From: Ridgeia piscesae
Lineage: Eukaryota > Annelida > Polychaeta > Sabellida > Siboglinidae
NCBI GenBank assembly: GCA_025642075.2
Contig: JAODUO010000153.1
Coordinates: forward strand, 588,501-652,500
Direction: 5' to 3'
Length of the DNA stretch: 64,000 nt
The position numbers and the translations under genes are program-made. The notes beneath the pieces are model-generated. The model saw only the letters and a list, made by a program, of their open reading frames with translations, made no database searches and was not told the origin of the DNA. Of this stretch, positions 13,501 through 27,400 are shown piece after piece (position 1 is the stretch's first letter; each line of letters begins with the position of its first letter).

Positions 13501-16500
13501 ACATGCTGGTCAAGTGTAGTCAAATTCCAATATTTCGTTCTCTCGTAAAGTGCCGCTATGTATGACACCCGTCACTATTTACAAATGAATGCAGGCAGTA
13601 ATACAACAGAGGTGTCAACAAGCCAAATCACTGCCAGGTACCCATCCGCTTAATAAAATCAGCTAAAAATTCACCATTTCACTGTCAACAGCTTCCACAA
13701 TCACACCTGGAAATCAGACTGCTCAAATGCACTTATGTCACAGCAGGTGAATGTTGAAAAAAATCAAAATAAAAAAATATATGGGACTATGTGTCATCGG
13801 TAACCAAACAGGAAGTCTAACTGTGTCATGAGCCCAAATAGACATGGTGATTTTGGAGAAAAAATCTGAAATTAACATATTTGACAGGCACTCCTATATG
13901 AAACACTGCGCAGTAATTTTTTTTAGATTTCATCCACACATTTTATTTTTAGACACATTTAAACAATGCACCCTATTTCACCGAGCGCCACAACAGTGAG
14001 CAGGTGGCAGTTTCAAAATGCCTAATCTCTCACATCTACACACTACACAAACTTTCTTGTGTGCCATATATGAACACATTACCCAATTTTTCAGATAGCC
14101 CAGTATGTTTTTGGTAAAATATCACATACAGGCTGTTGTCATTTTGCAGTTAGAGTTATGTTGATTGTTTTCCCTTGTCCCTATTAAAAGACTGTAAATA
14201 TACATGATACATGACCTTAAAATGTGCATTATTCAAAGGCCAGACATCTTAATTAGTTCAATTCTAAAGAATTACACAATGCAATTAGTAGACATTCGAT
14301 ACACTGTGGCACTTGCCTGATTGAGCAGTGATCCAGTCAGTAGGCGGGGCCTGCTGTGAGATGGGCCTATTGGGTGATTCCCTGAAGTTGCACAGCCAAG
14401 GTGTCATTAGGAGTTAATCTTCGGGTCTTTCCATGTTTCTAATTAGCTGAAGTAAACAAAACATGATAGATTGGTCACCCTGCTGTACTGTGATTGGTCC
14501 ATTTTGGGTATAGATTTTCAAACAGAGGATTCACTGCTTCAAGCCCCTCCCCACCCCCCTTATCACACCAGTGTTCGGTCACTGTGATTTGGACTTTCAG
14601 ACTCACTAGAAGTCTGTAATCTCAAATCACGGTTTGTCTCTGCCAATTGTAATTCTGCCGGGATTATTCTGCATGATTACAATGAAGGAGACTGCAAATA
14701 ATGAGACGAGTAAGCTTAGTAATAGGAACACATCACCTGTTGGAAGAATGTGTAAACATCGGCGTGGCTTCCAGCAAGGCCACCCATATTTCAAAACAAC
14801 ACATGCCGAAACGACTGAAAAACGACCGAGTTCTGTATGGATGCCACGACTAGACATGGATGACTTCTCAAGAGTTGTACAAGAAATGACTGGTGGCCTC
14901 TTGACAGTCCCCGATGCTGATGGAATATCTGGCAGCAGCAAAATCCTTCGGCCACGGCCAAACCGGAGACTACCTTTAACAGAAAGCTACCTCCAGCCAG
15001 ATGAAAGTCAAGGACCGTCCTCCGAAATGCGTTTGCTGAATGTTGGAAAGAATGCTCAGATGTGGAATGAATGCTACACTGAGCATGCTGAGCAGAAGAT
15101 GTGCACTTCGCCACACTTTCAAGTATACCGCGAACAACAGGTTGGCCTCTGTTGGAAGGAGTCGTTGAAATGTGTGAACTGCGAGTATCACTCACGCATG
15201 TACAAATTGTACAGTGAGATAGAAACTGGACGTTGTGGTCAGCGGGCTGCAACAATGAATGTTGCACTTCACATCGGTCTGCAGGATTCGACAACAGCAA
15301 CCACAAAGTTCCGTCACATTCTCACAGCAATGGACACGCCACCTCCCAGTCACACTGGATTGCAGAGAACAGCGAACAAGGTCGCAGCTCTCACTGCACA
15401 AGCAACGATGGATGACTTGCGCATGAGAAGACAGAGATCTAAGGAAGACCAGTAACAAGTGTGAGAAGGAGACGTCGACGTCCATCCCCACATAGCAATG
15501 ACACTGAACACTCATATTCATTAAGATCACGAAAATCAGCCGACCACCCACCCCTATGCAAGCAGACAGTAGGCAGACACACCCACAACGTTACACAGCA
15601 CAGTATACATAGATAGAAATGAGCACACACAGTAATCTAACAATATGACATTGTATTATTCCATAGCGTCTGCTTGAGCTGCAACTTTGCCTGTCTGAGC
15701 AATGCGAACACAATCTACGTACACCATCGATCACCTGCCTGCTGCCTGACATACATGCATGCGACCACCATGAGAACACTAGCTCCACGCCACGCCACCA
15801 CGCTCTATCGACACGATACGATCATCACACGTGTTGCACGGCATGGCCGTAGCACGTGTGACACTGAGCTTCTTCAATATTTTTCATAGAATTCATCCTC
15901 CATCACGTCACGCCAACTAAAAGTGTTTCTGTTGCTAGGGCTCTATTAGGGCTCATGACACAGTTAACTTTCCCATTGGCCACCATGTTAGCGTTTTGTA
16001 GGATTATAAGGAAACCAGACGCAGGAAAATTCTAAAAAATTATTGCCTGTTGTTACCATCATCTCAGTGACATGCTGGTCAAGTGTAGTCAAATTCCAAT
16101 ATTTCGTTCTCTCGTAAAGTGCCGCTATGTATGACACCCGTCACTATTTACAAATGAATGCAGGCAGTAATACAACAGAGGTGTCAACAAGCCAAATCAC
16201 TGCCAGGTACCCATCCGCTTAATAAAATCAGCTAAAAATTCACCATTTCACTGTCAACAGCTTCCACAATCACACCTGGAAATCAGACTGCTCAAATGCA
16301 CTTATGTCACAACAGGTGAATGTTGAAAAAAATCAAAATAAAAAAAAATATATGGGACTATGTGTCATCGGTAACCAAACAGGAAGTCTAACTGTGTCAT
16401 GAGCCCTAATGCTGACTTGAGGAGACAGTCCACTGCTTCTTATGGGCTAAACGTAATCAGTTGTGCTGAGTTGCCCTGCCCTGACTTCTATACACACGCA

Positions 16501-19500
16501 CCAGCCAGCACTCGGTGGAATCAGGCTGACTGACTGTCACCCTTGCACTCTGTCTGCGCTTGTTGTGATCCTTGTGGCAAGCAAATCCACTATAAATACA
16601 TATTTTGCTTCTTTGGTGTTTATCTGAGAATGAGAATAGTGCCACATCAGAATGAAGCCATTGTCCGAGAAAGATCTCATGATTTTAGGGCAGGCTGTAG
16701 CAGAAGTTGCCATACAGTGTATTATGATGTCATGGAATTCCTCATCGGCTACATAAAAAGTCACGGAATGTGTGGATGAGTCCACACATAGAAGCGCAAG
16801 AGTAGCAGGGGCGGGGCGGGGCGGGGGGGGGGGGGCGGGGCGGGGGCGGGGCGGGCGGGCGGGGCGGGCGGGGCGGGCGGGGCGGGGGCGGGACATCAAT
16901 TTTGTAGCAAATTTAACTCCAAAATTAATATGAGTTGTACAATAATTAAAAATTCTAATTTCATTTTCATGCTAATTATTTTGTGAATGGGGAACATTTG
17001 TCAATGACCACATATTTAGAAATGTGTTTTGAAATGCCTACAGTAAACACATGATACATTTGTAAAAAAAATAGGCTAAAGTGGCTAACAGGAAATAAAA
17101 ACAAAATTTTTTACATACCCAGACAATTAAGTTGGAGCTTTGCTGTCAGCCTTAAGTTAGATGTATTTAGGCCACACAAATTAAATTTGTTTTTTGAAAA
17201 TTTGAAATTGGTGAAGAGATTAGGCAGTGACTATGAATTACCAAAACACATTTCATTCATAAATGCCAACTCTATAATATTATAGTATAAATGACTTCTG
17301 GGCCCCTTGGCCCACTTTTTGAGACCTACCATTCTGACCTTTTTATGTGATTAGTGTTGAAATGTCACTTAGTAAATTATATATTTCCTGAAAGGACAGA
17401 TAATTTATTATGAAATAAAAAACCTAATACTTTGATAAAACAATGTAACCTATGTTCACTAATATATGTGCTTAGACTGACATTTCATTGTATTGTGCAT
17501 TGTAAACATACAGTGTGTGTACAATACAAATTTCCATTTCTGGACCCAATGCCTGGTTTATTTTTGCCACCAAGCTAACACAAAAAGTTGTGATTGTAAA
17601 AAATAGCAGTCGAATATCTTTCTTGTGTAATGATTTATCTTATTGATTTATTTTAAATGGTGTCATGAGCAGCAGCCAATGGCAGTAGACATTTGAAAAC
17701 GAGATCAGCTGCTTGGCAGTTCTTGGCAAAACGAAAGATCAACAGGATCAGTTCTGGCACTGAAATGGTAAACACCTTACATTTTATATGTACATAACTC
17801 TATGTCATAAGTCCTGAAACCTCAGTTTGAAAAATCAATAAAAAAGATAAAAAGTCAACAGCAAAAAGGGAAATTATTTGTTTTCTTAAATGGATAGAAT
17901 GTTTGAAGAATAAAAAACCAGGAGATCTCCTGTTCTATCAAGAAACATAAAATGTCAGTTTGTTGTATAATGAAGATTGTTGTATAACGGATGTTGTATA
18001 ACCTGTCGGACGTAGCCTAGATATAATTGTTGACATCACACAGTGTGTGCAAACTGACTACAGTTAATAGAAATGTCTGCTAACACCACCATTGTGTGCA
18101 TATCAAGAGCCTTCCCTGTCTGTCACCTCAACAAGTGAAGCCATTAAATACGTGTGTGTCTACTCGAATAGATTTCTGCCGTGTAACAAGTTATGTGTGA
18201 CGCCGTTTGTGCAGCAACAGATAATGTTTTTGATCGTCACTGAAGCGGATTCTTCGCTGATAACCTCAATATTGCATGCATTCACGATTCAGTGGTTATG
18301 ATTGTTGCGTTTTCCAAGGTTCCGAACGATTGCGTGCCACCGAGATTTCCATGGAATGGTACGAAACATTCTTTGGCATACTATGTGTGCTGCTTGTATG
18401 AGATGACAATCAGCAGATGGACGGTGTGGTGTTTGTGATTTCTTTCACACATAGATAATGACCCGCCATTGTCTGCCTGACCCTGCGGTGTACATAACCT
18501 GCAGTGGCAGGACTGTGTCAGTTTGACTTGACCTTCACCTTGCTGGGCTTATGTAATGAAAATGTTTCCACAACCATTCCAACGTGTTTGCGCTGATGTT
18601 ACGCCAGTGGAAAATTGCATAATGATGCTGACAGCTGTGGTGGAACGTTGTGTACTTTCATCACAGTCTGGGCAGTGTTTCCAAGAATGTTTCTTGTTTA
18701 TTTATTCATTGCTATGGCTGGCTGTTGGCTGGATATGAATTGACCAGTAGGTCGGTCAGCTGACATAATGGCTGAATGTCCTGTTCAAGCCATCGATGGA
18801 CTCCAGTCTTCCTCTGTCCTCATCAACTATCATTACTAATTAGACCTGCCAATTCACAGTGATGTTACTATAGATATTGAGATTACCGCTTTTGTGGCAT
18901 TTTTATGGAGTGATAGAATGTGTTTTTTTCTGTTAAATGTATTTGTTGACACTTGCGGTACTCATTGGGTAGATGTGTTGTAGATAGACTCTACGAGTTA
19001 GTGGGCTGTGGTGTGTTTGACTGCCGTGTGAGTGTTGTAGATTGAGCCATGTGAGTGTTGTAGATTGAGCCATGTGAATGTTGTAGATTGAGCCATGTGA
19101 GTGTTGTAGATTGAGCCATGTGAGTGTTGTAGATTGAGCCATGTGAATGTTGTAGATTGAGCCATGTGAGTGTTGTAGATTGAGCCATGTGAGTGTTGTA
19201 GATTGAGCCATGTGAGTGTTGTAGATTGAGCCATGTGAGTGTTGTAGATTGAGCCATGTGAGTGTTGTAGATTGAGCCATGTGATTTGTTGTAGATTGAG
19301 CCATGTGAGTTGTAGTTTGGGTAGATGAGTTGGGCTGAAGGGCCACTTTGTTGGTGTGTTTTAGATTGAGTTGGTGGGCCACAGGCCACGTGGTTTGTTC
19401 TGTTGTGTTGGTGTGTTATAGATTGAGCTGGTGGGCCACAGGCCACTGTGTTTGTCTTGTTGTGTTGGTGTGTTGTAGATTGAGCTGGTGGGCCACAGGC

Positions 19501-21175
19501 CACTGTGTTTGTCCTGTTGTGTTGGTGTGTTGTAGATTGAGCTGGTGGGCCACAGGCCACTGTGTTTGCCCTGTTGTGTTAGTGTGTTTTAGATTGAGTT
19601 GGTGGGCCACAGGCCACTGTGTTTGTCTTGTTGTGTTGGTGTGTTGTAGATTGAGCTGGTGGGCCACAGGCCACTGTGTATGTCCTGTTGTGTTGGTGTG
19701 TTGTAGATTGAGCTGGTGGGCCACAGGCCACTGTGTTTGTCCTGTTGTGTTGGTGTGTTGTAGATTGAGCTGGTGGGCCACAGGCCACTGTGTTTGTCCT
19801 GTTGTGTTGGTGTGTTATAGATTGAGCTGGTGGGCCACGGGCCACTGTGTTTGTCCTGTTGTGTTGGTGTGTTATAGATTGAGCTGGTGGGCCACGGGCC
19901 ACTGTGTTTGTCCTGTTGTGTTAGTGTGTTGTAGATTGAGCTGGTGGGCCACGGGCCACTGTGTATGTCCTGTTGTGTTGGTGTGTTGTAGATTGAGCTG
20001 GTGGGCCACAGGCCACTGTGTATGTCCTGTTGTGTTGGTGTGTTGTAGATTGAGCTGGTGGGCCACGGGCCACTGTGTATGTCCTGTTGTGTTGGTGTGT
20101 TGTAGATTGAGCTGGTGGGCCACGGGCCACTGTGTATGTCCTGTTGTGTTGGTGTGTTGTAGATTGAGCTGGTGGGCCACGGGCCACTGTGTATGTCCTG
20201 TTGTGTTGGTGTGTTGTAGATTGAGCTGGTGGGCCACGGGCCACTGTGTTTGTCCTGTTGTGTTGGTGTGTTGTAGATTGAGCTGGTGGGCCACGGGCCA
20301 CTGTGTTTGTCCTGTTGTGTTGGTGTGTTGTAGATTGAACTGGTGGGCCACTGTTTGACTAGTAATATTGGTGTGTTGCAGTGTGTTGAACTGATAGGTT
20401 GTGTGTGTACCACCTGTCATGTGGATGTATTCACTGTATAGAACATTGAGCTGGTGTGCGACAGTGTTTGACCTCAGTTTTGGGTGTGTTGTAGATTGAG
20501 CTTGTGGGCCACAGTGTGTTTGACTTCACACACCCGTGCGATCATGATGAAATTCAGGAGATGTTGTCGGAGCGGCCGCATCACTCGGACTCCACGGAGG
20601 AGGAGCGTGTGTTCTTCATGCGCATGAAGTGCACACTCACAAGCAAAGGCCGCAACATCAACCTCAAGTCAGCCACCTACAAGGTAACTCCCTGTTCTTG
20701 AGAGTTAGGTTGTGGCACTTGATGAGTCAATACCCTCACATGAGACTAAGGTCCTGCAGGAACATTCCACATCAGCTGTAAGCTGCATAGAAACAGCATT
20801 TTCTGATGCACGATTGGGTTCGTTTTATGGATTCTGTTTAGTGATGGATTTCCCTTAAGAGCTCATTACCGTTAGTGAGACAGTCCCCGGTTTCATGGTA
20901 CAGAGAGACAGTGACGAAACTTAATAGATTTAAAGAACAAACCTGGGCTTATAAGTTCACCAAAATGAAAGTGAACTCGCCTCGCCCCCTGATCTTATTC
21001 CTAAGAGGAACATCCAATGTGAAGCAATATTGTTGTAACAGTGACATCATTTTGCTGGTGGGATGGTACTCCCGAAGGACTTCAGGGCTTCTTGGCCCAT
21101 ATAGGAGTATATATATATATATTATATATGCACTAGTAAGTCTACCAAGACCTCTTGGCCCATATAATATGTATG

Positions 21176-21206
<31 letters not shown>

Positions 21207-21297
21207 ATATTTATTTAAGACAAAAAGTCCATATGTAGTATAAAATTTAATTTAAAAAAATAAGAATAAGTTAATATTATATGTAGGTATATGTATG

Positions 21298-21340
<43 letters not shown>

Positions 21341-21376
21341 GTATATATATATATATGTATATATATATATGCTATA

Positions 21377-21447
<71 letters not shown>

Positions 21448-24400
21448 GTACTTAATATGTTATATAAGTCTATCCCAATAGTGTCTTTGAGAAACTCCAA
21501 GTGAGCTGTTATGTTATGTAAAGTTGGATGTAAACAGGCCATGTTTCATATTATACTGGCCAGGTGTGCCAAGCGTGTTTTGAAGTCTGTGTTCCTATGT
21601 TTTCCATCCCTTGGGTTTTAATAAACTGCCTTCTTTGTACTCATGTGGAAAGGTCATAGCAACCAGAGCCAACATCATTGCCAGGCTTACTATACTTACT
21701 TCAGACACTGTAAGTTCACAATGACCTGAAGTCATGCCAGCTGAGGGCTGACAAAGGAAGGTCACTGTGACCTTCACAAACAAACAGCCAGTTACTGTGA
21801 GATGATTGATGACTATTAGGCTGTGTCACGTCAACTTATAATACCCCCCCCCACAGAGTCCATCATGTCTGACCTGCAGGACTTAATGAAAATGGTTTTA
21901 AATAATTAAGTATTTAACTAATAATTGTCATCCAAATTCTTTGTATATGTAAAATAGGAAGTTATGTTGTATTGTAATTTCTGCCATTGATACAACGACT
22001 GATAAGTCATTTAAATGTACCTGGTAGACGTAATCAGAAAAAGTTTATTAAAATATTCACAACTTATGTTGTGTTATCATAAATATCTAACATTTTAAAG
22101 TGCATTTAGCCTTGTAGTTTTGTGTGAAACCTGTTGTTGAGAAATGAAGATATCTAGGGTGAGGGAAAGCCTACACAGCCACTCCATTACAAACGAAGTA
22201 GTAGCATGTTCAGTGAGCATAGAGTATAGAGCACGAGAGCACAGAGCACAGAGCACAGAGCACAGAGCACAGAGCACAGAGCACAGAGCACAGAGCACAG
22301 AGCACAGCGCACACAAGGACACCAGACTGTGGGACCTGAGCACAGCATAAAGGACTCGTGTCTTTGATAGGGTTCTTGTTGTGTCCATACAAACCCTGGT
22401 CACTTCACGCAGTGCTGTGTTCATGTTGACACCCTTAGCAACAATATGTGTGCTTGTTGATGCGAGACGCTGCTTTATGCCGTCTGTGTACGACATTTGG
22501 AGTGTCCTGAGTAAACCTTTTGTTGTGTGCAGGCCCTGCAGGGGGCACACATTGATTGATATTGCTTGTGTCACTCAATTGAGTGATCACTTTGCTCAGA
22601 CCTGTAAACTGCCGAGTCATGCCATGAATGAGTTTTTGTAGCCATTTCCTGTTAAGTGGAGTCAGACTGATGTTATTGATTGACCGACCCACTGCAGGGT
22701 CATATTAAGACGTCCCTTTGCCATTTTGCGAGGATATTTGCAGAAGAAGATATTGTGTGTTGGCAGCCTGTCGTTGTTGGCATCACTGTGATGTTTAGGT
22801 TCAGATGAGATATGTTTTCTTGGAAACTGCTGGGCCTGGTACATGTGTTTAACCCTTTCCTTCATCTGTCGTGTCTTGCAGTAGGGTCATTTATCAAATT
22901 GTGGGATGTCTGCTAGTTCAACACCAAGGTTGGGGGGATAATGTGAGGGAAACTAGCCCAGTAGACCTTGTGGGGTCAAGCACCCCATCACTACAGTGTA
23001 GTTGTGCTGTAATAATAACAAATAAGGCTAACAGTAGAAAAGGCAAGCAAATTGTGTATAAAATCCAAAAAAAATCTTTACATAATTTGTTGTTCAACGG
23101 GGCAGATGTTTTGTTTATCACATGGGAGCCATCTGTCACTGACATGGCTGTAGGGGCTGTAGCAATAACACAGTACTGGTAGATCCCTGTTCAATTGGGT
23201 AGTTGCTGCTTGCATGTTTTAAGCTATATCTTTAAACTACTAATTATGTAGGCAAGTTGTGTTTATTTTGATATTTCTTTTAATATCTTTAAAATGATGT
23301 GACTGATGTCTACTGGTTAAAGATGTGTTGTCTCCTGTAAGTGACAATTGACAAAGATAGAAAATTAATATTCTAGACAAGAATAGAGTGAAAATTCATA
23401 CATTTAACTGATATTGTCTGCTGCATTCACACAATATTTGGCTGTGTTTCTGGTCATCTCATAAGAATAACCAGAGAAAATTCCAGTTAGGTGATTACAA
23501 TGAAGAGACTAGGCAGTGACTGTGATTCACCAAAACAGCAAATTTAATAATATATTCTTATCACATGTACATTTTATGTACAATGTCATTCATTTCATGA
23601 ATGTATTTTGATACGTTATGTTGTCAGATATCCTATTTTAATGCAAGCATCCCAATATAATGCACAATTGGGTGTCATCTTTAAAAAATGTATTGTCTGC
23701 CTACATACAACACAGTGTAAATATGAAGGCTGTCTGCCAGGACTCTACTCGGTAACGAATTAACTTCGTTTTCTCTGATTTCTTGTTGAAATACCTCCCA
23801 GCTGGGTGTGGGTAGATTAAGCATGCCACAGACAGCATGCCACCATTTAACAAGACAGCAAACATACTAGCTATTGCAGTCAGTTGAACAGCCAAATTAT
23901 CTGACACGTTATGCAATGTTCGGTGACCCGGTGAACCCTTGCAAGATACAGTATCCATCTCAAAGCAGTCAATCTCACTGACAGCTTGTTATTATATGAG
24001 ATATGGAGCTTATGTAACAGAGACCAGTGCTGCCACCTACTGACCTGACCTATTGATCTGTGTCTGCAGATTAGCACACAAAATGGTTGCCACCACAGAC
24101 TGGCTATAAATATCTTAATTTGTCCTAAACGTGACTGCTTGTTTGACCAGCTTGCCACTGCTGACAATAGCATTTAGGTTACTTGGTCATATGTTAATAA
24201 TAATTAGCATATTATATTTATTAACAATAATTACTTCTGACTTGCCTGGGCAGATGTCATCTTTTGGTGGTTGCTTTCACATGGTGTATAGTCAACGAAG
24301 AAGGGAGAAATATAGGAGAGTGGGAGAGAGGCAGGGAGAGAGGCAGGGAGCAAGACAGGGACAGCTGGGTTGACTAACTAGTGTCAACCCAAGTAGACAT

Positions 24401-27400
24401 TTACCAGATGTGGACTTTGACAACAGCCAGCTGGGTGTGTAGGCTGAATTCACAGGAACACCTATTTTTTTGGTTACGTCAGTTGCAGGATATCCAAGTA
24501 CTGCCGATATCAGACTTCTCATAACACCCCAGGGCCAGGCGGTGGCAGAAACATGGACAATGTGCAATTATATCAAACCGTCAGACTTGGGTGCATTGAT
24601 CCACTTCTGTAGTGTCAACCAGTGTTCTCTGGTAGTAGTACTGACACGTCATGTGACTGCCTGACATCAGTCAAACACATTCTAGGAACATCATCAAGCA
24701 GTTTCATTTGTAATGGTGCCAGATGGTTCACAGATTGGTCCTGCTACTGTCATATATGAGCGAAAGAAAACAAGCTCTGCAACAGATGGATTACTGGCAT
24801 GATCCTATTCAGAGACACAGTTCGGTCCAAGACACATGACCTTCACCTTTAGTTGGCCACATTGGCAACTGGCTATGGCTAATGAGCCGTACTTACATAA
24901 GACTTTCTGTCGGTGGATCATGCTGCATTATGGATGGTTTCTTGTGTATGTTCAGACTATCATATGCATGTTGGTTCAGTAAACATGTTTAGTGTTTATT
25001 ATAAATTATAGTTGTTCAACAAAATATATGCCATTACGAATGTTAGCTTAGTGCAGACTTGTTTGAAATACACAGAGTCCAGTTGGTCTTGGCTCTCATG
25101 TAAGTAAAATAAATCATGCAAAATTATGCGTTCCTGGTGAATACCTCGGCTAATAGCATTAGTGAGACAGACAATGTGTTTGTTTATCAGTAGGCCAAAT
25201 TATTCAAATGTGAGGATATTGTATGATATTTGTAACCAGTTTTTCCTATTGCCAACTGAAATGACTGCACGCATTTCTTACTGTTAAAAGAAATATTTCA
25301 TAACATGCCACTTTTTGTGCACTAATTCAGAATTTTTTACACAATACATTATAAACATGAAAATGTAGATTCTCATCATAAGTTAACAACAGAACACTAA
25401 ATGTAGTTGATGTTTAGATATTTAATGTTCGGTGTCAATGCTCAGTACCTGCAAAGAATATCATTAATAACAACCATTATGATAATGTTTAATTTTATTT
25501 CCAGTCACCCTGGTTACTATTTGTTACATAATTCACACGTGACTAGCATTTTTATAATTATGACACAGGTCTTAACCTCTTCGTTTAGTATGCTGTAAAT
25601 GTTAATTGGTCAACGTTGGCAGTAGTAAATGGCCCCAAAAAGAAATATTTGTGGTGACGCCAGTGAGAATTCTGCACAGCTTTCTTCTCCACTGCAGGTG
25701 ATCCGGTGTTCTGGCCGACTCGTCACTGCCAACTACCAGTCTCCGTACCTGTCGACTATCACCCGCAGTGGGCACAACCCAACATGTCTACTGCTGGTGG
25801 GAGAGCCGATCCCTCATCCTTCCAACATTGAGGTTCCCCTGGACACCCAGACCTTCCTGAGTCGACACAGCATGGACATGAAGTTCACCTACTGTGACGA
25901 CAGGTACGCTTTGCTTTGGGCCTGGTAGATGTTAATTCTTTAATTTCTGCACAGTGGCCACTAAACTCACCGATTGTAGACCTTACGTTTATCTACATCA
26001 GATCTTTTATTCGTTTACGTTAATCACCCTGTTCAAACTGATCACCCAGGTTCTATGTAGGTCAAGGAAACGTGCTTTCGTCATCTTGTGAAAATCACTG
26101 CTTTTGTGAATTAAGGATAATTTATTTGGAAGTATGTTGAAGTGTGTTTGTCTACAAAACCTCTGACGTTGTGCAGCATTTAGCGGTTTCTACTGAGATC
26201 ATTTCTGGACAATTTCTAGTCAGATATCGATGTCTGCATTGTCAGTAATGATGACAGTGATCACAGAGATGATGTCATCAGTCAACTACTTTGTCTGTGC
26301 AACTTTTTGTTGTTGAGATATGAAGAAGATATCTCATAAACAGCATCTTCATTTCACAAATGTACTACTGTATTGATGATTTGTTTTAGGGTATTTTATT
26401 AGTATGGTCACATTGCTTCTGATAAGGGAACACCTATTTTTGAAAAGAGTGTGCTACTTTAAGATATTTTGTATATTGATTTTACATTGAAACAGAACAT
26501 TCCCTTCAGTAATGTGATTGGTAGACGGTAGCCGTTTTGTAAATAAAAATTTTGTTTTCATTTATGTTAGTGTTGTTTACAAAAGCTGTTGTAATATAAA
26601 AAGTAACCATCACAATTTTGTTTTACTAGGACAAACCTAACATACATAGTCATTTGGGCCATGCCTCATTGCTCTCATATTTCATGAAATTTGAATTGAT
26701 TGACACATTTTAAGCCTCCTAGGGTCCTCAAACACCTAAAAACTGGTCAATGTTAAACATTATTTCCTACATTTGTGCTGATTGACCTGTAGGATCTATG
26801 ACCTGTTGGGCTACCGGAGTGACGACCTCATCGGTCAGTCGGTGTACGAGTACTACCACGCCCTGGACAGTGAGGACATGGAGAAGGCCTACAAGAACTG
26901 TATGTACATTGTACACTCACATACACTTAGTGAGGTCAATGGGTGCATTGTCATCCATGATACAGTACATGATATAATGTGGGAATGGATCATCTTAATA
27001 TCAGTGTTTTGCACATTTTATGTATATGAAGTGTTTCACTCACCACTTATTTGCTGTATTATTCATGATAAGAGACAACAAGTTAATTATACATAAGTGT
27101 CTAGCTTTCCAGTTATTGACATGTCTAGTTACAGTAGGACCCCCGTAACAGACAGGTAAGGTAGAGTTGAGCACAGTAAGAAGAGGTGGTGTGATCTTAT
27201 CAATGGAGTTGGTGGTCATTGTTGCAGTGTTTTCACGTGGCCAGACAGTGACCAACAAGTACCGGTTTCTGGCCCGGCGTGGCGGCTACGCCTGGGTCGA
27301 GACTCAGTGCACCATCATCTACAACAGCCGCACTGAGAAACCACAGTGCGTCGTGTGTGTCAACTTCATGATCAGGTACAATCCCCTCTATTCACTTTGC

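Larger units (their letters stand above)
13381..16406 (+). mobile_element. composite DNA transposon with 455-bp terminal direct repeats
   Basis: Two nearly identical 455-458-bp modules (13381-13835 and 15949-16406) flank a 2.1-kb core that carries a transposase-like ORF. Each module starts with GGGCTCATGACACAGTTA and ends with its inverted match (TAACTGTGTCATGAGCCC), so the whole unit also has these 18-bp inverted ends. TAAT directly precedes the left end and directly follows the right end, a possible 4-bp target duplication for the whole unit. The layout resembles a composite transposon rather than an LTR element. It sits in intron 3. Confidence 0.75.
20684..25697. other. intron 4
   Basis: 5-kb intron holding (AT)n tracts (21103-21446), a GAGCACA array (22228-22306), a dispersed repeat copy (23428) and a CTCF-like site (24030). 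No coding sequence supported. Confidence 0.7.

Noticed and set aside
13381..16406. LTR retrotransposon
   Set aside because: The terminal repeats begin and end with inverted GGGCTC/GAGCCC rather than TG..CA, no reverse transcriptase or gag is seen, and the core ORF resembles a DNA transposase.
19348..20413. Cys/Trp-rich and Asn/Thr/Gln-rich repeat ORFs (up to 336 codons)
   Set aside because: By-products of the 57-bp array, which is intronic and derived from the exon 4 acceptor.
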